Source of the DNA: Dichetophora obliterata | Taxonomy: Eukaryota > Arthropoda > Insecta > Diptera > Sciomyzidae | Assembly: GCA_963920525.1 (NCBI GenBank) | Contig: OY986437.1 | Span: forward strand, 97,403,175 to 97,467,174 | Length of the DNA: 64,000 nt | Reading direction: 5' to 3' | Part shown: piece by piece, positions 11,010 through 22,592 of the stretch | How positions within the stretch are numbered: position 1 is the stretch's first letter | Layout: each line of letters begins with the position of its first letter | Program-made: the position numbers and the translations under genes | The notes under the pieces: generated by a model | Seen by the model: the letters and a program-made list of their open reading frames with translations, nothing else | Told to the model about the DNA's origin: nothing | Databases searched by the model: none

Positions 11010-11566
11010 AAGTGGCATAAATTATAAAGAAAAAACAAAAAACCTACACGGTGTTTTTCTGTCGGCGAAGCAAGCGACAACATTTTTTCGTGTGCGTTTG
11101 TTTTTCTGTTGTTGTTGTTGCTTTGTAACGGGTGTTTGTCAGTCGGCTGCTTGTGTTCCTTTCGAAGCAGTTAACAACAAAGCGCAGCAAGTGGTACAGT
11201 TATTTCAATAATTATTTCATATTTATATCAAAAAAAGAGAAGTTCAATCAAAAACTATACAAGATCGAACATTTCTACTTTCACAAAAACAATCCACACA
11301 ATATTTCTTCATAGAAAACACTTTACCCATATGAAACGAAAAATGTGCGTGTCTTGTATAGTTTCTAAAAGAACTTTAAGATTTTTGATATAAATATGAA
11401 ATACTTATTGAAACAATCGCTACCACTTGCTGCGCTTTGTTGTTAACTGCTCAGAAACGAACACAAGCAGCCGACAGACATACACCCGTTACAAAGCAGC
11501 AACAACAACAACAGAGCGAAGCAAGCGGCAACGTTTTGTTTTTACTTATAATTTCTGGCACTTCAA
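11010..11566. mobile_element. fold-back element, long imperfect palindrome
   Basis: Outer ends TTAAAGTGGCATAAATTATA (left) and TTGAAGTGCCAGAAATTATA (right, read on the other strand) are inverted. Inner arms of about 150 bp also pair: TTTGTAACGGGTGTTTGTC, CGGCTGCTTGTGTTC and GTTAACAACAAAGCGCAGC on the left are mirrored at 11400-11515. One segment, GCGAAGCAAGCGACAAC (11064) and GCGAAGCAAGCGGCAAC (11516), is a direct repeat, so a local inversion has occurred. No coding capacity. Confidence 0.75.
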
Positions 11567-13597
11567 ATGTTGTGAAAAGTTCTATTAAAATCTATTAAAG
11601 AATTTTTACACACAGTTTTCGCACATTTTTTCACAATAACACTTACACATATATTTTTAAGCATTAAAGTCACTATTTAAAAAACTTTTTTACGGCGTAC
11701 AATTTTTCGCGTCCGCAAAGAACAATGACCGATTTCCAACTAACTTAAGAACGAGTGCAATCTAGGGATGTGCAATCAGCGTCCGCTGACAACTCCGAAA
11801 GATACGAGCAAAAAACACGATGGGCGCGTTCTGCAGAAGTAATCGCTTAATTAGCGATTAGTGAGCGCTGTTTACTAAGCGACGAATTCTGCTGAACGCT
11901 GTGCTATTAAAACAAGAAACTGCTGTTTAGCTTGCTATGCCGATTAAAATCATCGGCATAAAATGTAACAGTGCAGTGTTCTAAAACGGCCAACTTCGCT
12001 GCATGAACAAAATAAAATTTGCGCGGAAACTAAACAATATCAGCTGTATTTATGATAAGTGAGCGCACGTAGTATTGAATTGGTTCGCTACCAAAAATTG
12101 TGAGCTCTAACGGAACATGTTGAGTGTAGCAGCTCGTTCAGCAGACTTTTAGTCAACAGTTCTGCAACACTTTTGTCTGCTGAACGCGGCCAATGTTCCG
12201 GTTTATAGTCGTCAAGACTTGAATAACTTTTTGTGCTCGTTCGTTGCCCCGTTATTTTTAATTTTATTTCGGCGTCATCTGAGCAACCTTGTGAAGGAAA
12301 AGAGAGAAGTGAAAGAAGCAATTGACCGTCAACTCTTGACGAGTGTAAATTGAATCGTCAAGTTTAAAAGGGAATTTGCAAAACTTGACCGCCAAGTCTT
12401 GACGAGTATAAACTGGGACATTGATGATCTAAAAAAATAAAAGGAATAATATGAAAAAACATATATATATACTTTACTTAAAAAGATGGCGACGTAAGTC
12501 AACAGCTATTTTTTTTTCTATTTCTCTTTGTGCTGTACGTTTTTCGTATGTGTTATGATTGTTAGCTTATATCTAACATTTTTTCATATCATTACTTAAA
12601 TTTTTCACATAATATTTCGGTAATTATATGTTTTCAGATCAATTTTAGATTTTTTATTAGCAAAATAATATGAAAAAAAGTATTTCCTTTATAAGATCAA
12701 ATTAACCAGCAAAGGTCAAATTGATATTGATCTGTTTTTTTCGGTGCATCAAACTTGGAAACAATTTTTAAATTCATTTTTATATATACATGCAATTAAT
12801 ATAAAATTAATAAATTATGCTCTTTAAGAAATATATATGTATATATATTAGGGTGATTTCTTTAAAATTCTAGTTTTATTTTCGCACGCGCTTTTTGATT
12901 TTAGTTTTTCCATACAATTTGTAAGGAAAAAATCCATTTTAAGGGTTCATGGAAAGTAAAAGTCCTTAATATAAAAATTTTAAAAAATACAAAATAAATC
13001 GACTTCGAAAAAATCGTTCATTGAAAAATTTAAAAAAAATAGTCGAAAATCGATTTTTTTGACTATCCATCCCTACTCTAAGCGTGCGTTGCGATATACT
13101 TTACTTTGTTGATTCTGAAATAAATTTTTCTGCAGTATCAAAAACTTTTCTATTGTATGTTTAATTTTTCTAAGAAAAGTAAAATTTTGAATAACTTAGC
13201 CCTACATTTTCCGTTGCCTTTATTTACCGTTCAATTCGTTGAATTGTTCTAGTTGGCTAAAAACTAGAAATTGTATCAAGAAGCAAAATTTTGGTCGTGG
13301 TAGAAGTTATTTTGTTATATAAACTACCATTTGATTGAGAGAACTAATCATTCGATCATGTATACTTAAGAAATTCAAGGTCAACTGTATATTAATGCTA
13401 TTTTTGAGTCAGAACCAATATTTTTATTTGCTTTAACGAATATCTGCTATAAAAGCCATTTTTCATTTTTCACTACCCAATGAAGTTTCTAATAAGCAAA
13501 ATATTTGTATGACAACAAAAATGGAAAAGACCTAACAAAAAATTTTGTTGCCCCAACTAATCTGTTTTCTGGGTGTACGTTAGCAAAATCAAACATA
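11567..13597. other. non-coding stretch with short hairpins
   Basis: No gene recognised. A hairpin ATGCCGAT/ATCGGCAT sits at 11938-11962, and a CTTGACGAGTRTAAAYTG phrase is repeated at 12337 and 12398. A 77-codon minus-strand frame (12088-12321) has no family resemblance. The remainder is AT-rich with long A and T runs. Confidence 0.5.
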
Positions 13598-13815
13598 GAT
13601 GTCTAATATGTGATTTTTAACAATTGCAAAAAATTTCAGTGCTATTGTACAAGTGGGCGTGGCAGCTGCTTTACAACTTAAACACATTTTGCGCTATTAC
13701 TTAAACGTGCGTTAGTTGCAAAGCATATAGAATTATACGATAACTAATATGTGATCTTTTAAATTCTTGCAAAATTTCGGTGAGGCTTGGCAAGTAGGCG
13801 TAGCTACAGCTTTTT
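13598..13815. repeat. two-copy tandem repeat, ~144 bp
   Basis: CTAATATGTGATTTTTAA...CAAGTGGGCGTGGCAGCTGC (13598-13675) recurs as CTAATATGTGATCTTTTAAA...CAAGTAGGCGTAGCTACAGC (13742-13815). The GTGGGCGTGG core recalls, but is distinct from, the family at 1876. Confidence 0.55.
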
Positions 13816-13847
13816 ACTACAGCTGATATTAATAGTGAAAAATATCT

Positions 13848-16582
13848 TACTTAGTTGGCGCAACAACCGTGTGTCGGTCTTGGCCTCATCTAAGAATTTG
13901 CGCCAGCCATTTCTGTCTCTCGCTTGCTGGGGCCAGTTGGAAATTCCAAGCTTCGTCAGGTTGTCTTTTACTTGGTCCTTCCAACGAAGATGCGGTCATC
14001 CTCTTCTGCGTTGACCGCCGCTGGGTACCGAATCGAATATTTTCTTCACTGGAGCATCGTCTTTCATGCGCTGAATATGACCTAGCCAGCGATGCTGCTC
14101 ATTTTGATGCGCTTGACTATGTCGATGTCAGCGTACAGCTCGTGCAGTTCATCATTTAACCGTATTCGGTACTCGCCATTGACGCAGATTGGTCTGTAGA
14201 TATTACGCAAGAGCTTTCTCTCGATGACTCCTAAAGTCTTTTCATCTGAATGTCCAAGTTTTTTATGCATAATGAAGGACTGGCATAATGAACGATTTAT
14301 AGAGCACGATTTTAGTTCGTCGAGAGATTGCTCTGCTTCTCAATTGCCTACTGAGCCCAAAGTAACACCTGTTGGCAAGAGTTATCCTTCGTTTGATCTT
14401 AATGCTGATATCGTTAGTAGAGTTTATGGTGGATCCCAGATAGACGAAGTCTTTCACAACCTCGAAGTAGGTATTGTCAACTGTAACGTGGGATCCAAGA
14501 CGCTGGGACTGTTTGTTTGTTGACACCAAGTATTTCATTTTATCTGCATTCACTGCTAGATCCATTTGACTTGACTCTCTTTCTTACCTGGAGAATGCTG
14601 CACTCACTTCGAGCGTATTATCGACGTCATCAACAGACGCAAGCAGTATAACACTTTTGTAAAATATTGTGCCACTACGTCTCAGATAAGTAGCTCGGAT
14701 GATCTTCTCCATCTTTTGGTTGAAAAAGTTGCATGTCTGAAACCTCGTTTGGTAACAAATGGTGGGGAGAGGTCCATCCCGATTTTAACTGCGCTGCTGA
14801 TGTTGCTCAGTGTCATCCTGCAAAGTCGTATTAGTTTTGCAGAAACACCAAATTCAGACATGGTGGAGTTCAGGTGCTCCTTATTGGGCTGTCGAAGGCG
14901 GCTTTGTAGTCGACAAAAAGATGGTGGGTGTCGACTTGTTTTTCTTGAGTCTTCTCAAAGATTTGTCGTAGCTTGAAAATCTGGTCGATGGTGGACTTTC
15001 CAGGTCTGAAGCCACACTGATAAGGTCCGACCAGTTCGTTTACAATGGCCTTCAATCTTTCACATAAAACGCTCGACAGGACCTTATATGCGATATTAAG
15101 AAGGCTTATTCCACGGTAATTGGCACAGATAGTGGGATCGCCTTTCTTGTGGATTGGGCAGAGCACACTGAGATTCCAATCGTTCGGATTGCATTCAATT
15201 TGCATTCTTCCGACCATATTCTGCATAGAAGCTCGTGAATGCATTTAAGTAGAGCTTCGCCTCCGTTCTTATACAGCTCAGCAGGTAAGCCATCAGCTAC
15301 CGCGGATTTGTTATTTTTAAGCCGAGCTACAGCTGTCATAACTTTATCATGGTTGGGCAGCGAAATCTCGACGCTGTCGTCCATAACTGGGGTTTTCGGA
15401 ATATCATCTTTATTGGCGGGATTGTTTCAGCGTCGCCATTTAGGAGCTTAGAGAAGTGATCGCTCCATAACGTCAGTGTACTCTGGACATCTGTCACTAG
15501 ATTCCCGTTTTTCATCCTTGCAGGAAGAGGCCCCAGCTTTGAAACTATCGGCAAGGCATCTTATTTTTTTAAAAATTTTCAGGCCTCATTCCTGTCACCA
15601 TACATTTCAATCTTCTCCTGCTCGCGCTTTTCTGTCTCTCTTTTTTTCCGCCTGAAAATACGTCTCTCTTCCCTCCTCTTTTCTTTGTATCGCTCCAATA
15701 CACCTATACATCCAATACACTGGAAGAGTGCCTTCCGTCGATCAAAACGTGATCAATTTGATTTTTGGTTTTTTGTTCAAGGGACATCCAGGTGGCTTTT
15801 TTGAATATTGAGATACTTGAATCTAGTGCTGCTTACGACCATGTTTCGTGCTGTGGCGAAGTCAATCAGACTCATTCCGTTATCCGAGGTGTTGTCGTGG
15901 AGGCTGAACTTTCCAACTGTTGGACCAAATATATTTTCCTTGCTCACCTTAGCGTTGAAGTCACCAAGCACGATTTTTATATTGTGACGGTGGCAGCACT
16001 CCCTGCCAAATTTCCCTGGTCTCATCGTCCTTGTCTTCTATCGGATCGTGCGCATATATTAGGATTATATTAAAGCATTTAACCTTGATGCGGATTATGG
16101 TAAGCCATTCGTTCACAGGTGTGAATCGCAGGACGGCGGGCCAACTACAAATCCGCATCCAAACTCGTGTTCTCCGCATGGCCGCTGTAGCAGATATCAC
16201 AGGGTGCATTCTGAATGCAATCCACTCCCTTCTATCGCATTTTTTGGATAGCAGTGATATCAGCTTTGTATCTTTCCAAGACATCATTCAATTGGATAAA
16301 GGTGCCTTCCCAATTAAGGGTTCGGACATTCCAGGTGTATATCCGTAAATCATTATCAGTTTTTCGTTTGTGGTAGCCGTCATCAGATTTTAGGATCAGT
16401 TTTATTATTTGTTTTCGTTGAAATGGGTTTTTACGGGTGGGCTTCAAACCCGACGCACAACCTGTTTTAAGCCTAGGGGGCCCGTCGATCACATTAGCCG
16501 CCAAACTGTCGGTTGTCAGTTTTGAAGTTGCCCAGGAAACACTGTCGTTTTGTAAATTGCTTGAATTCCGAATTTTGTCCAT
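13848..16582 (-). pseudogene. decayed RTE-clade non-LTR retrotransposon (LINE)
   Basis: Read on the minus strand, the order is an apurinic endonuclease and then a reverse transcriptase, as in RTE elements that are often annotated in insects as 'craniofacial development protein 2-like'. Endonuclease pieces include RIYTWNVRTLNWEG (about 16340), FTPVNEWLTIIRIK (16100) and KIVLGDFNAKV (15960). RT pieces include NDWNLSVLCPIHKKGDP, ANYRGISLLNIAYKVLSSVL and GPYQCGFRPGKST (14990-15180), then VVKDFVYLGSTIN and IKRRITLANRCYFGLSRQL (14330-14450), and a C-terminal WLGHIQRMKDDAP block near 14050. The usual YADD active site reads SVDD near 14625. Stops and frameshifts split it into at least seven frames, and sequence between 15560 and 15780 is shortened, so it is dead. 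No protein-coding host gene overlaps it. Confidence 0.9.
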
Positions 16583-16600
16583 GGACCACTAAAAACATTA

Positions 16601-16748
16601 GGTCTGTTTCCGTACACGATTCAAGCACCTTGAGGTTGCCTGAAAGCGTTATTTTATAAATTTTTCAAGCTCGACAGAGAAAAATAATATGAAAAACGTC
16701 ACTCTCTATTCTATTAAAATTACTTGAAGCTAATACGGAAACAGATCT
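16601..16748. mobile_element. 148-bp TA-flanked MITE
   Basis: Ends GGTCTGTTTCCGTA (left) and, on the other strand, GATCTGTTTCCGTA (right) lead into a further CGATTCAAG / GCTTCAAG match, giving about 25 bp of terminal repeat. A TA dinucleotide flanks both sides (16599-16600, 16749-16750), the mark of Tc1/mariner-mobilised MITEs. It abuts the 5' end of the RTE relic. Confidence 0.7.
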
Positions 16749-16917
16749 ATTTTCTCAATCAAACAATCAAATTATTGATTTTGTTGTTTTCTTCGAAAAC
16801 GAATAATAATTGGTAAACCACTGAAAAAATGACATAAAATTTGATACAGATATCAAAGATAGTGCAATACAATTAAAAAACAAATTTGGCTGTATCTATA
16901 AAGCGCGCGCAGTTTAA

Positions 16918-17049
16918 CCCGAATAACCCTGAGCAATTTTTTTTTCAGAATGACCTGTTAACGCAAATATAAAATGGTTCAAACTAAAATAAGCACATTT
17001 TAAGTGTTTGTGTTTGCGTTGCCATATGGCAACGATAGGGTGTTTCGGG
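16918..17049. mobile_element. 132-bp piggyBac-type MITE with TTAA target sites
   Basis: The termini CCCGAATAACCCT and AGGGTGTTTCGGG are inverted and each is flanked by TTAA (16914-16917, 17050-17053), the exact target duplication of piggyBac transposases. A perfect 16-bp palindrome GTTGCCATATGGCAAC sits near the right end (17017-17032). No coding capacity. The termini differ from those of the piggyBac copy at 31784. Confidence 0.78.
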
Positions 17050-17176
17050 TTAAGGTGACCAGTCCCGTTAAAATTTGTAAAAAAAAAAAATAAAATAGCG
17101 AAACTAAAATTAGAGGAAAACCTAAAAATTTATAAATTTAAGTAACTGTTTTCATCAATTTATGCATTGCTTACAT

Positions 17177-19167
17177 CAGGCTCGTACGCAGGGGGATTTT
17201 GGGGGTTGAAACCCCCGAAATGAACGAATTTTAACGAGCTTCGAGAGAAACACTCAGCACAACATGGCAGCCGTTGTGTTTATGGTCACGACAAAGATCT
17301 GTAGATGACATTGCGCATTGGAAAAAAATAAAAAGACTCAATTTAAAACGTTTATTGTATTTGTTATATTTGTTTAAATTGAAGGAAACTGGGTTCATAT
17401 TAAACGAATTTATTTTTGAAATAGAGCTTGAAACAACTTCATTTAAGTCAAACTCAAATGTTTGTGCAGTTCAATTTAAAACAAAAGTTTTTTTTTTCAA
17501 AACAATGGTTTTAAATATACTTTTATAGTAAACATTTATAGTTTAAAAACACCTTTGCTAAAAAAAAAATTTTAAAAATGACATTTTTTTAATTTTGTCC
17601 AGTTTTCGACGTCAAATTCGTAGTTAGCGACCCCTCGAATACCATATTTTAACTTCATGCGATGAAGTTTGTGTTTTATTGTGGATAAAAAACTGAAATA
17701 TTTTAAACATTGATATAATAATTTAGTTTTTATTTTATCTAATGTTCATTACCTAAAAAACCAATTGAAAAAATATTTTCACACAATCAAAATTAATAAG
17801 AGAAAATTATAAAAAAATAAATTAGTGTATAGTTGAAAATTTAATGCGCTTATTTTAAATTTTGTTTTGTAGAAACCCAAAGCGTTCAATTTCTATTTTA
17901 AAATATTATATTTAACTTTAAAGTATGTTTCTATTCTCAGTGTCAATATTATAAAAAATAAATACATTTTTAATACACCTTTTTGAGTGTATAAAATAAT
18001 TAATTCGCTTTTATTTGTTACTGTACGGTGAAGCCGCATAATGGAATACTGCAGAGAATTATTTGGCTATTAAGACTGCATCAGAAAAAAATAATATAAG
18101 AATTTTTTTAAGCAAAACGAGCTTAAAGTAAAAAAAAAAGAAAATAAAAAACATATTTTTCATATTTAAGTCACTATAAATTATTCCATGGTTAAAAATA
18201 CCAAAAACTTTAACAGATATTATTTAACTAATTAAAAATCTTTAAAAAATCGTTTCAAAGAGGTTTCTATCTCAAATAATTTTTAAGTTATTGCATTCAA
18301 ACTGATGAAACCTATTAATACTATTTTTAGCTATACTTTCGCTTATAGCTCAAAACAAGGGGGAGATGGACCCCCTGTAATTAATTTTTTTTTTGTATTG
18401 ATCCAAGAAATCGTCCAGCGCCGGATTGCAACGTTAATCTGGGACACCCTGTATAAACGTTACAGATCGATTTGTCTGATACAAGCAGTGCCTACAAATA
18501 TGGGGTACAAAATATTTGTCAAAACCAATATATACACTGAAAAAATCATCACGTTATTAAATTCAACACAATGCCGTTAATATCTATGCATGATTTTTCA
18601 TATAAAATTTAAGAAAATTTTATGTTATGTTATGAAATCTTATGAAATGTTAGAAAGTGAAATTTAACATAAAGTTTTGTTATAAAAAATTTGCATTAAA
18701 CATATTTCGTCAAAGTAGGAACAAATTGTTTGCCCATTTCACATTGAAATGTAATATCAGATGCTCTGACCATCTCCGATTTAGCTAAAATTTCGTGCTT
18801 AGATTAGTTTATTTTTTAGAAAACCAAGTCCAGAGTTGGAGGTTTTGAGATTTTTTCGCGGGCCTATAGTCATGCAAATGCCAAAATCCATCAATAAGTC
18901 GATTCCTGAAGATTGGTGCAAAGCTGCCGGTTTGAGTCGCTTCAAGCGTACCCTCGTTTTCGTCGCTGCGAAGACTTAAAACATGCATGAGGAGTAAAAC
19001 TGGAGAAGAAAGGCTCAATGGGCTCGCTCTTCTAAATGTTCACAGGGATGTCGAAGTGACCACGGAAGAAATTTTAATTTTAATATGTTATGTAGTATAA
19101 AACAAATTGGAAAAAGTCTAAAAAAAAAAATAAAAATTCCCAAAATTTTTTCCTGGGTACGCGCCTG
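17177..19167 (+). mobile_element. degenerate hAT transposon, about 2.0 kb
   Basis: The left terminus CAGGCTCGTACGCAGG and the right terminus, on the other strand CAGGCGCGTACCCAGG, match at 14 of 16 positions. They are flanked by 8-bp duplications GCTTACAT (17169-17176) and GCTTAAAT (19168-19175). A GGGGGTTGAAACCCCC hairpin lies just inside the left end (17199-17215). The only recognisable coding remnant is the dimerisation tail of a hAT transposase at 18936-19100, in plus orientation near the right end as expected. The middle is AT-rich and unreadable as protein. Confidence 0.85.
18936..19100 (+). pseudogene. hAT transposase C-terminal dimerisation remnant
   Basis: An open stretch of 54 codons before a TAA reads SFSSLRRLKTCMRSKTGEER and then LNGLALLNVHRDVEVTTEEI. 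This matches the conserved C-terminal hAT dimerisation region, normally 'ERSFSALRRLKTWLRSTMGEERLNGLALLNIHRD'. The usual glutamate-arginine before SFS is replaced by V-P, and a TGA stands just upstream in frame, so this is a relic. hAT transposases dimerise through this region to act at terminal inverted repeats. The rest of the catalytic domain is not visible. Confidence 0.85.
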
Positions 19168-19175
19168 GCTTAAAT

Positions 19176-19920
19176 AAATTAACTTTTCAAAGCTTCTTAA
19201 TCTTCTTAATTATAAGAAGAAGTGCGAATCTTATCACATATGATATAATATATAATTTTGTTTTATTAATTTTGCTTTATTACCTGAACCTATCAGACAA
19301 AACTATTTTTTTACCCAAATCCAAATTTTGCCATCATTGTGGTTTTGACACAAAGTGGTATTATCGCATGCAAAAGACGGGATTAAATAGAAGGAGTCGG
19401 GCGTCGCAGGATTGCAAGTTTGGGTACATAAGAACTTTAAGCATCACTGCTTTTCAAAATGTAAACAAAATTTGTTTTTGACTATTTTAACCCTTTTTTT
19501 GCGAATATGCGTTTCCTCTTTTGCTTGTATAATGGCAGATATTCACAGTTACCGAGTTAACTGCGATGTGTTCTTACTTTGATGATAAAATACATTCAAC
19601 TTAACTATTCAGCCCAATGACTTTGCTATAAAATTTAAAATTTTTTCTTTTTCTAGTCCTTTAAGCATATCCTTTATCTTTATATTCTTTTTATACTCTA
19701 GAGTTCATACTAGGACATTTTAGCGCAATTTTTTTTTATTATGCGATTGAGTGATTTCATAACATTTCTGTAGATTGTCAATTTTTTGCTCTCCTAGTTT
19801 TACTTAATTATTGTTTTACACTTTTGAGGTTAATTTTTCCCTCAGCCCATGATTTTATTCATTAATATCAATCATTCCACTCTAGAAAATTTAAAAAAAA
19901 AACACTTTTATTTCCACTTC
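19176..19920. other. non-coding stretch
   Basis: No gene recognised; AT-rich, with pyrimidine-rich tracts leading up to the possible acceptor site at 19921. Confidence 0.45.
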
Positions 19921-19922
19921 AG

Positions 19923-20046
19923 TGAAATATTTTTTCTGTTGCCAATGTTCATTAAAGAGTCCGAAGGAAGCAGCGCGCAGGATGCCACTTTGTTGGCACG
20001 TGCCAAGATGATGAAAACACTTACACATTCATTTGGAGATACATAA
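19923..20046 (+). CDS. possible terminal exon, unknown protein
   Basis: After a pyrimidine tract and AG (19921-19922) an open frame of 40 codons runs to TAA at 20044-20046. Its last part, FIKESEGSSAQDATLLARAK and then MMKTLTHSFGDT, uses GC-richer codons than the surroundings (GAGTCCGAAGGAAGCAGCGC), which is unusual in this window. I do not recognise the protein. It could be the last exon of a host gene whose other exons lie outside the window, a fragment of an old retrocopy, or chance. A splice phase of 1 is implied if the AG is used. Confidence 0.3.
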
Positions 20047-20822
20047 GAATGTGTATTTAATTACTTTATCTTTTGACCCAAATTTAGGCATATCTTCTAC
20101 TTAAAAATTTATAGCAATACGGGAAAGTAGCTGCATTTTTATAAGCTTTCTCCGTTTTGGGGATACATATTTTATGTGGATTTAGTGTTTCAAATAATTG
20201 TATGACAATATAGTTATATTTTATAGGCTATAGACGACTTTATAACTATTATTCGTTGTTATACCCACTTAATTTTAAATTATTAAAAAAAATCGTATCA
20301 AAAAGTATATCAACATGACAACAATAATTTGTTTATTGTATTTTAATTTGCATTTTGTTGAACAAAGTTTAGCAGACTTTATGGCGTGCATGGACGAATG
20401 TTGTTCCTGAATGATTGTTGTATATAACTTTTTTTTTTAATTATGACCTATTGTTAGATAAAAGTGCATTGCTAAATATTTTAAATTGTGTAAAAGTGGT
20501 TGTGTTTGTTATTTTTTTGTGCGAATTAATAGGCTTCAATTGTTTTAGCACATAACAATAACTTTTAAATTTAATTGAAATTTAATGTAAATAATTAAGT
20601 GCAATTTAAAGTGTTTATCCTGAAGTTCTTAAAAATTTTACTTGTCATACAGTTACATTTAAAACAAAATTAATTTTTGAAACTTTTTTAAGTTGAAAAA
20701 TTTTGTATGCAAAAGTAAAGAGTTAAAAATTTTATGAAAATTTAGTATTTTTGTTATAGATTTTTTAAATTACGGTTAATTTTATAAGTCAGTGACTTTT
20801 TGAATACAAGTTATTTTTTCAG

Positions 20823-21038
20823 CAAAAACACATTCATTTTCTCAACATAGTCTCGAAACTCAAGCCATATTTCGGTAGTGGAGCTTTGTTAAAAATTTAC
20901 GACCTGAACTCAAAGGTCGTACTCAATAAAATGAAGATTGAGGACGTCGTCAGTTTCTTTGATGGTCTCGACAGCGCCGGATACTTGGCAAAGCCACGTC
21001 AAAAAATAGGGTTTTCATATTTCTATATTATTACCTAA
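20823..21038 (+). CDS. possible exon or gene fragment, unknown protein
   Basis: An AG acceptor after a T-rich tract (20811-20822) precedes 72 open codons. The first 60, with NIVSKLKPYFGSGALLKIYD and later MKIEDVVSFFDGLDSAGYLA, use many GTC, CTC, GAC and GCC codons, in strong contrast to the AT-rich flanks. The composition change ends near 21005. No clear GT donor is seen, although CAC/GTCAAA at 20996 is a weak candidate. I do not recognise the family. The abrupt codon signature suggests a genuine host exon or retrocopy fragment. Confidence 0.4.
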   Translation, partial: QKHIHFLNIVSKLKPYFGSGALLKIYDLNSKVVLNKMKIEDVVSFFDGLDSAGYLAKPRQKIGFSYFYIIT

Positions 21039-21394
21039 TAAGTTCTAATATAATCTTTAAAATGTATTTTTCGTAATTTCATAGGCAATTAAAAGCAAGT
21101 GCATATATAGGTAACAAAGATTCCGTTTTTCTTTAAAATTTTCACTTATTAAATTCCAAAAAGAAGTCTTATTTAATCAATAAGATTTCTTAATTAAATA
21201 TCAAGCAGATAACTTTTAAAGTTAATAAGAAAATCTCATTGTTTTAATAAGACTTTTTTATAGTTTTAAAAATGTTTTCTTATAAAAAGTAATTACAAAG
21301 ATGCTACTTAAAACTTTGTGACCATTTTCTTTATGGTTTTAATAAGACCGTCTTTTGAGATGAAAACCATAGAGGAATCTAATTGATTTCGTTA

Positions 21395-22200
21395 TATATC
21401 ATTAGGTCGTTTCAGAGCCAGTTTTTCATTTTTTCAGGTTTGGAAATAAAAAATAGTCTCAGGGGTCTAAATTTGGAAAATATGATGGATGGAGTAGTAG
21501 TCCGCTGCCAAATTTAAGGATTTTTGTCGTTTTTACTTCAAATCAATGTCAAATGTCAATTAATTTTACCCTTTTCACTGTCACCATGACCTTGTTGGCG
21601 GATATACTTACCTTGGCCTTCTTTGGTGCACCTTTATCAGGAGAAATCCACTGCTTGGATGTTCCTTGGACTCTGTTGTGTTGTTATGTAGTCATGTTTT
21701 GTCTATGGTTGCGATATGACGAAAAAACTCCTTGGGATTGCGGTTGAACATCGCCCAACACTCCTTTGAAGTGGTCACACGGCTGCACTTATGATCGAGT
21801 GAGAGCTTTTCATGTTCAAATATTCATGTAAAATGTGATGTACCCATTCAGTTGAGATGCCTACAGCCTCAGCCACCTCACGCACTTTTATTCTCCGATC
21901 GTCCAATATTATACCATGGATTTATCGACGATTTCGGACGTGACGGCCTCTGTTGGGCATCTTTTAGATCTGAAGGTTGAGTGTCACTTGTGCTAGTATG
22001 ACCATAACGGAATTCAGTGAACCACTTTTTGCCATTGAAATTGATGGTGCAAAGTCCCATATTATTTCCGAAGCCTTTTCTTGATTTCGGTGATGGTTTT
22101 TATAAGCAAAATATAATGCATGATTAATCCACGAAGTTCACTTAATTCTATTTTCGTCGGAATTCACGAGGTTGTCTGCTTTTAGTGTTTGTCAAATATG
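21395..22200 (-). pseudogene. irritans-type mariner transposase relic
   Basis: Minus-strand pieces, in order, are KKWFTEFRYGHTSTSD (22010), KIHGIILDDRRIKVREVAEA-like text with VGISTEWVHHILHEYLNM (21800-21900), SKQWISPDKGAPKKAK with VMVTV (21590-21670), and a SKFRPLRLFFISKPEKMKNW piece (21420-21480) that stands where mariner has its 'SPDLAPSDYFLFPNLKKWL' block. These are the helix-turn-helix and catalytic regions of an irritans-subfamily mariner. Multiple frameshifts and stops, and a short spacing between blocks, show it is dead. Terminal repeats were not found. Confidence 0.82.
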
Positions 22201-22592
22201 AATTAGATGGCGCAGCTTGCTCAAAATTCGACAGTAGTCTATTTATAGACAAGTGTTGTATTTAAAGTCACTATGGTGGCAATTTAAAAAGTCACTAACT
22301 TCCTAAATTGCCTTCCTTTTTCTTGAAAATGCATATTAAAAAAAACATATGTATTCGCTTGTAAAAATTTGTCGGTGATGACATTGTAATGCAGTACTGT
22401 AAACGGGATGTGACGGCATTGGATTTGTTTTAAGATTTGGATTAAGATCTATAGTTAGTTTCAAGACAACAGTTTGACTAATTCGTCTTTGTATTCGCTA
22501 CATCGTGTGTTCTACAAGGAAGTTTTGTAGTCAAACGTATTTGTGAAAATTTATAATCTTTATGTATGAACAAGAATAAAATCTTATATATA
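22201..22592. other. non-coding stretch
   Basis: Nothing recognised between the mariner relic and the palindromic element. Confidence 0.5.

Noticed and set aside
13787..16348. Plus-strand open frames over the RTE relic
   Set aside because: They are antisense shadows of the minus-strand LINE coding sequence.
21553..21747. 64-codon plus-strand frame
   Set aside because: Antisense to the mariner relic, whose conserved blocks read on the minus strand.
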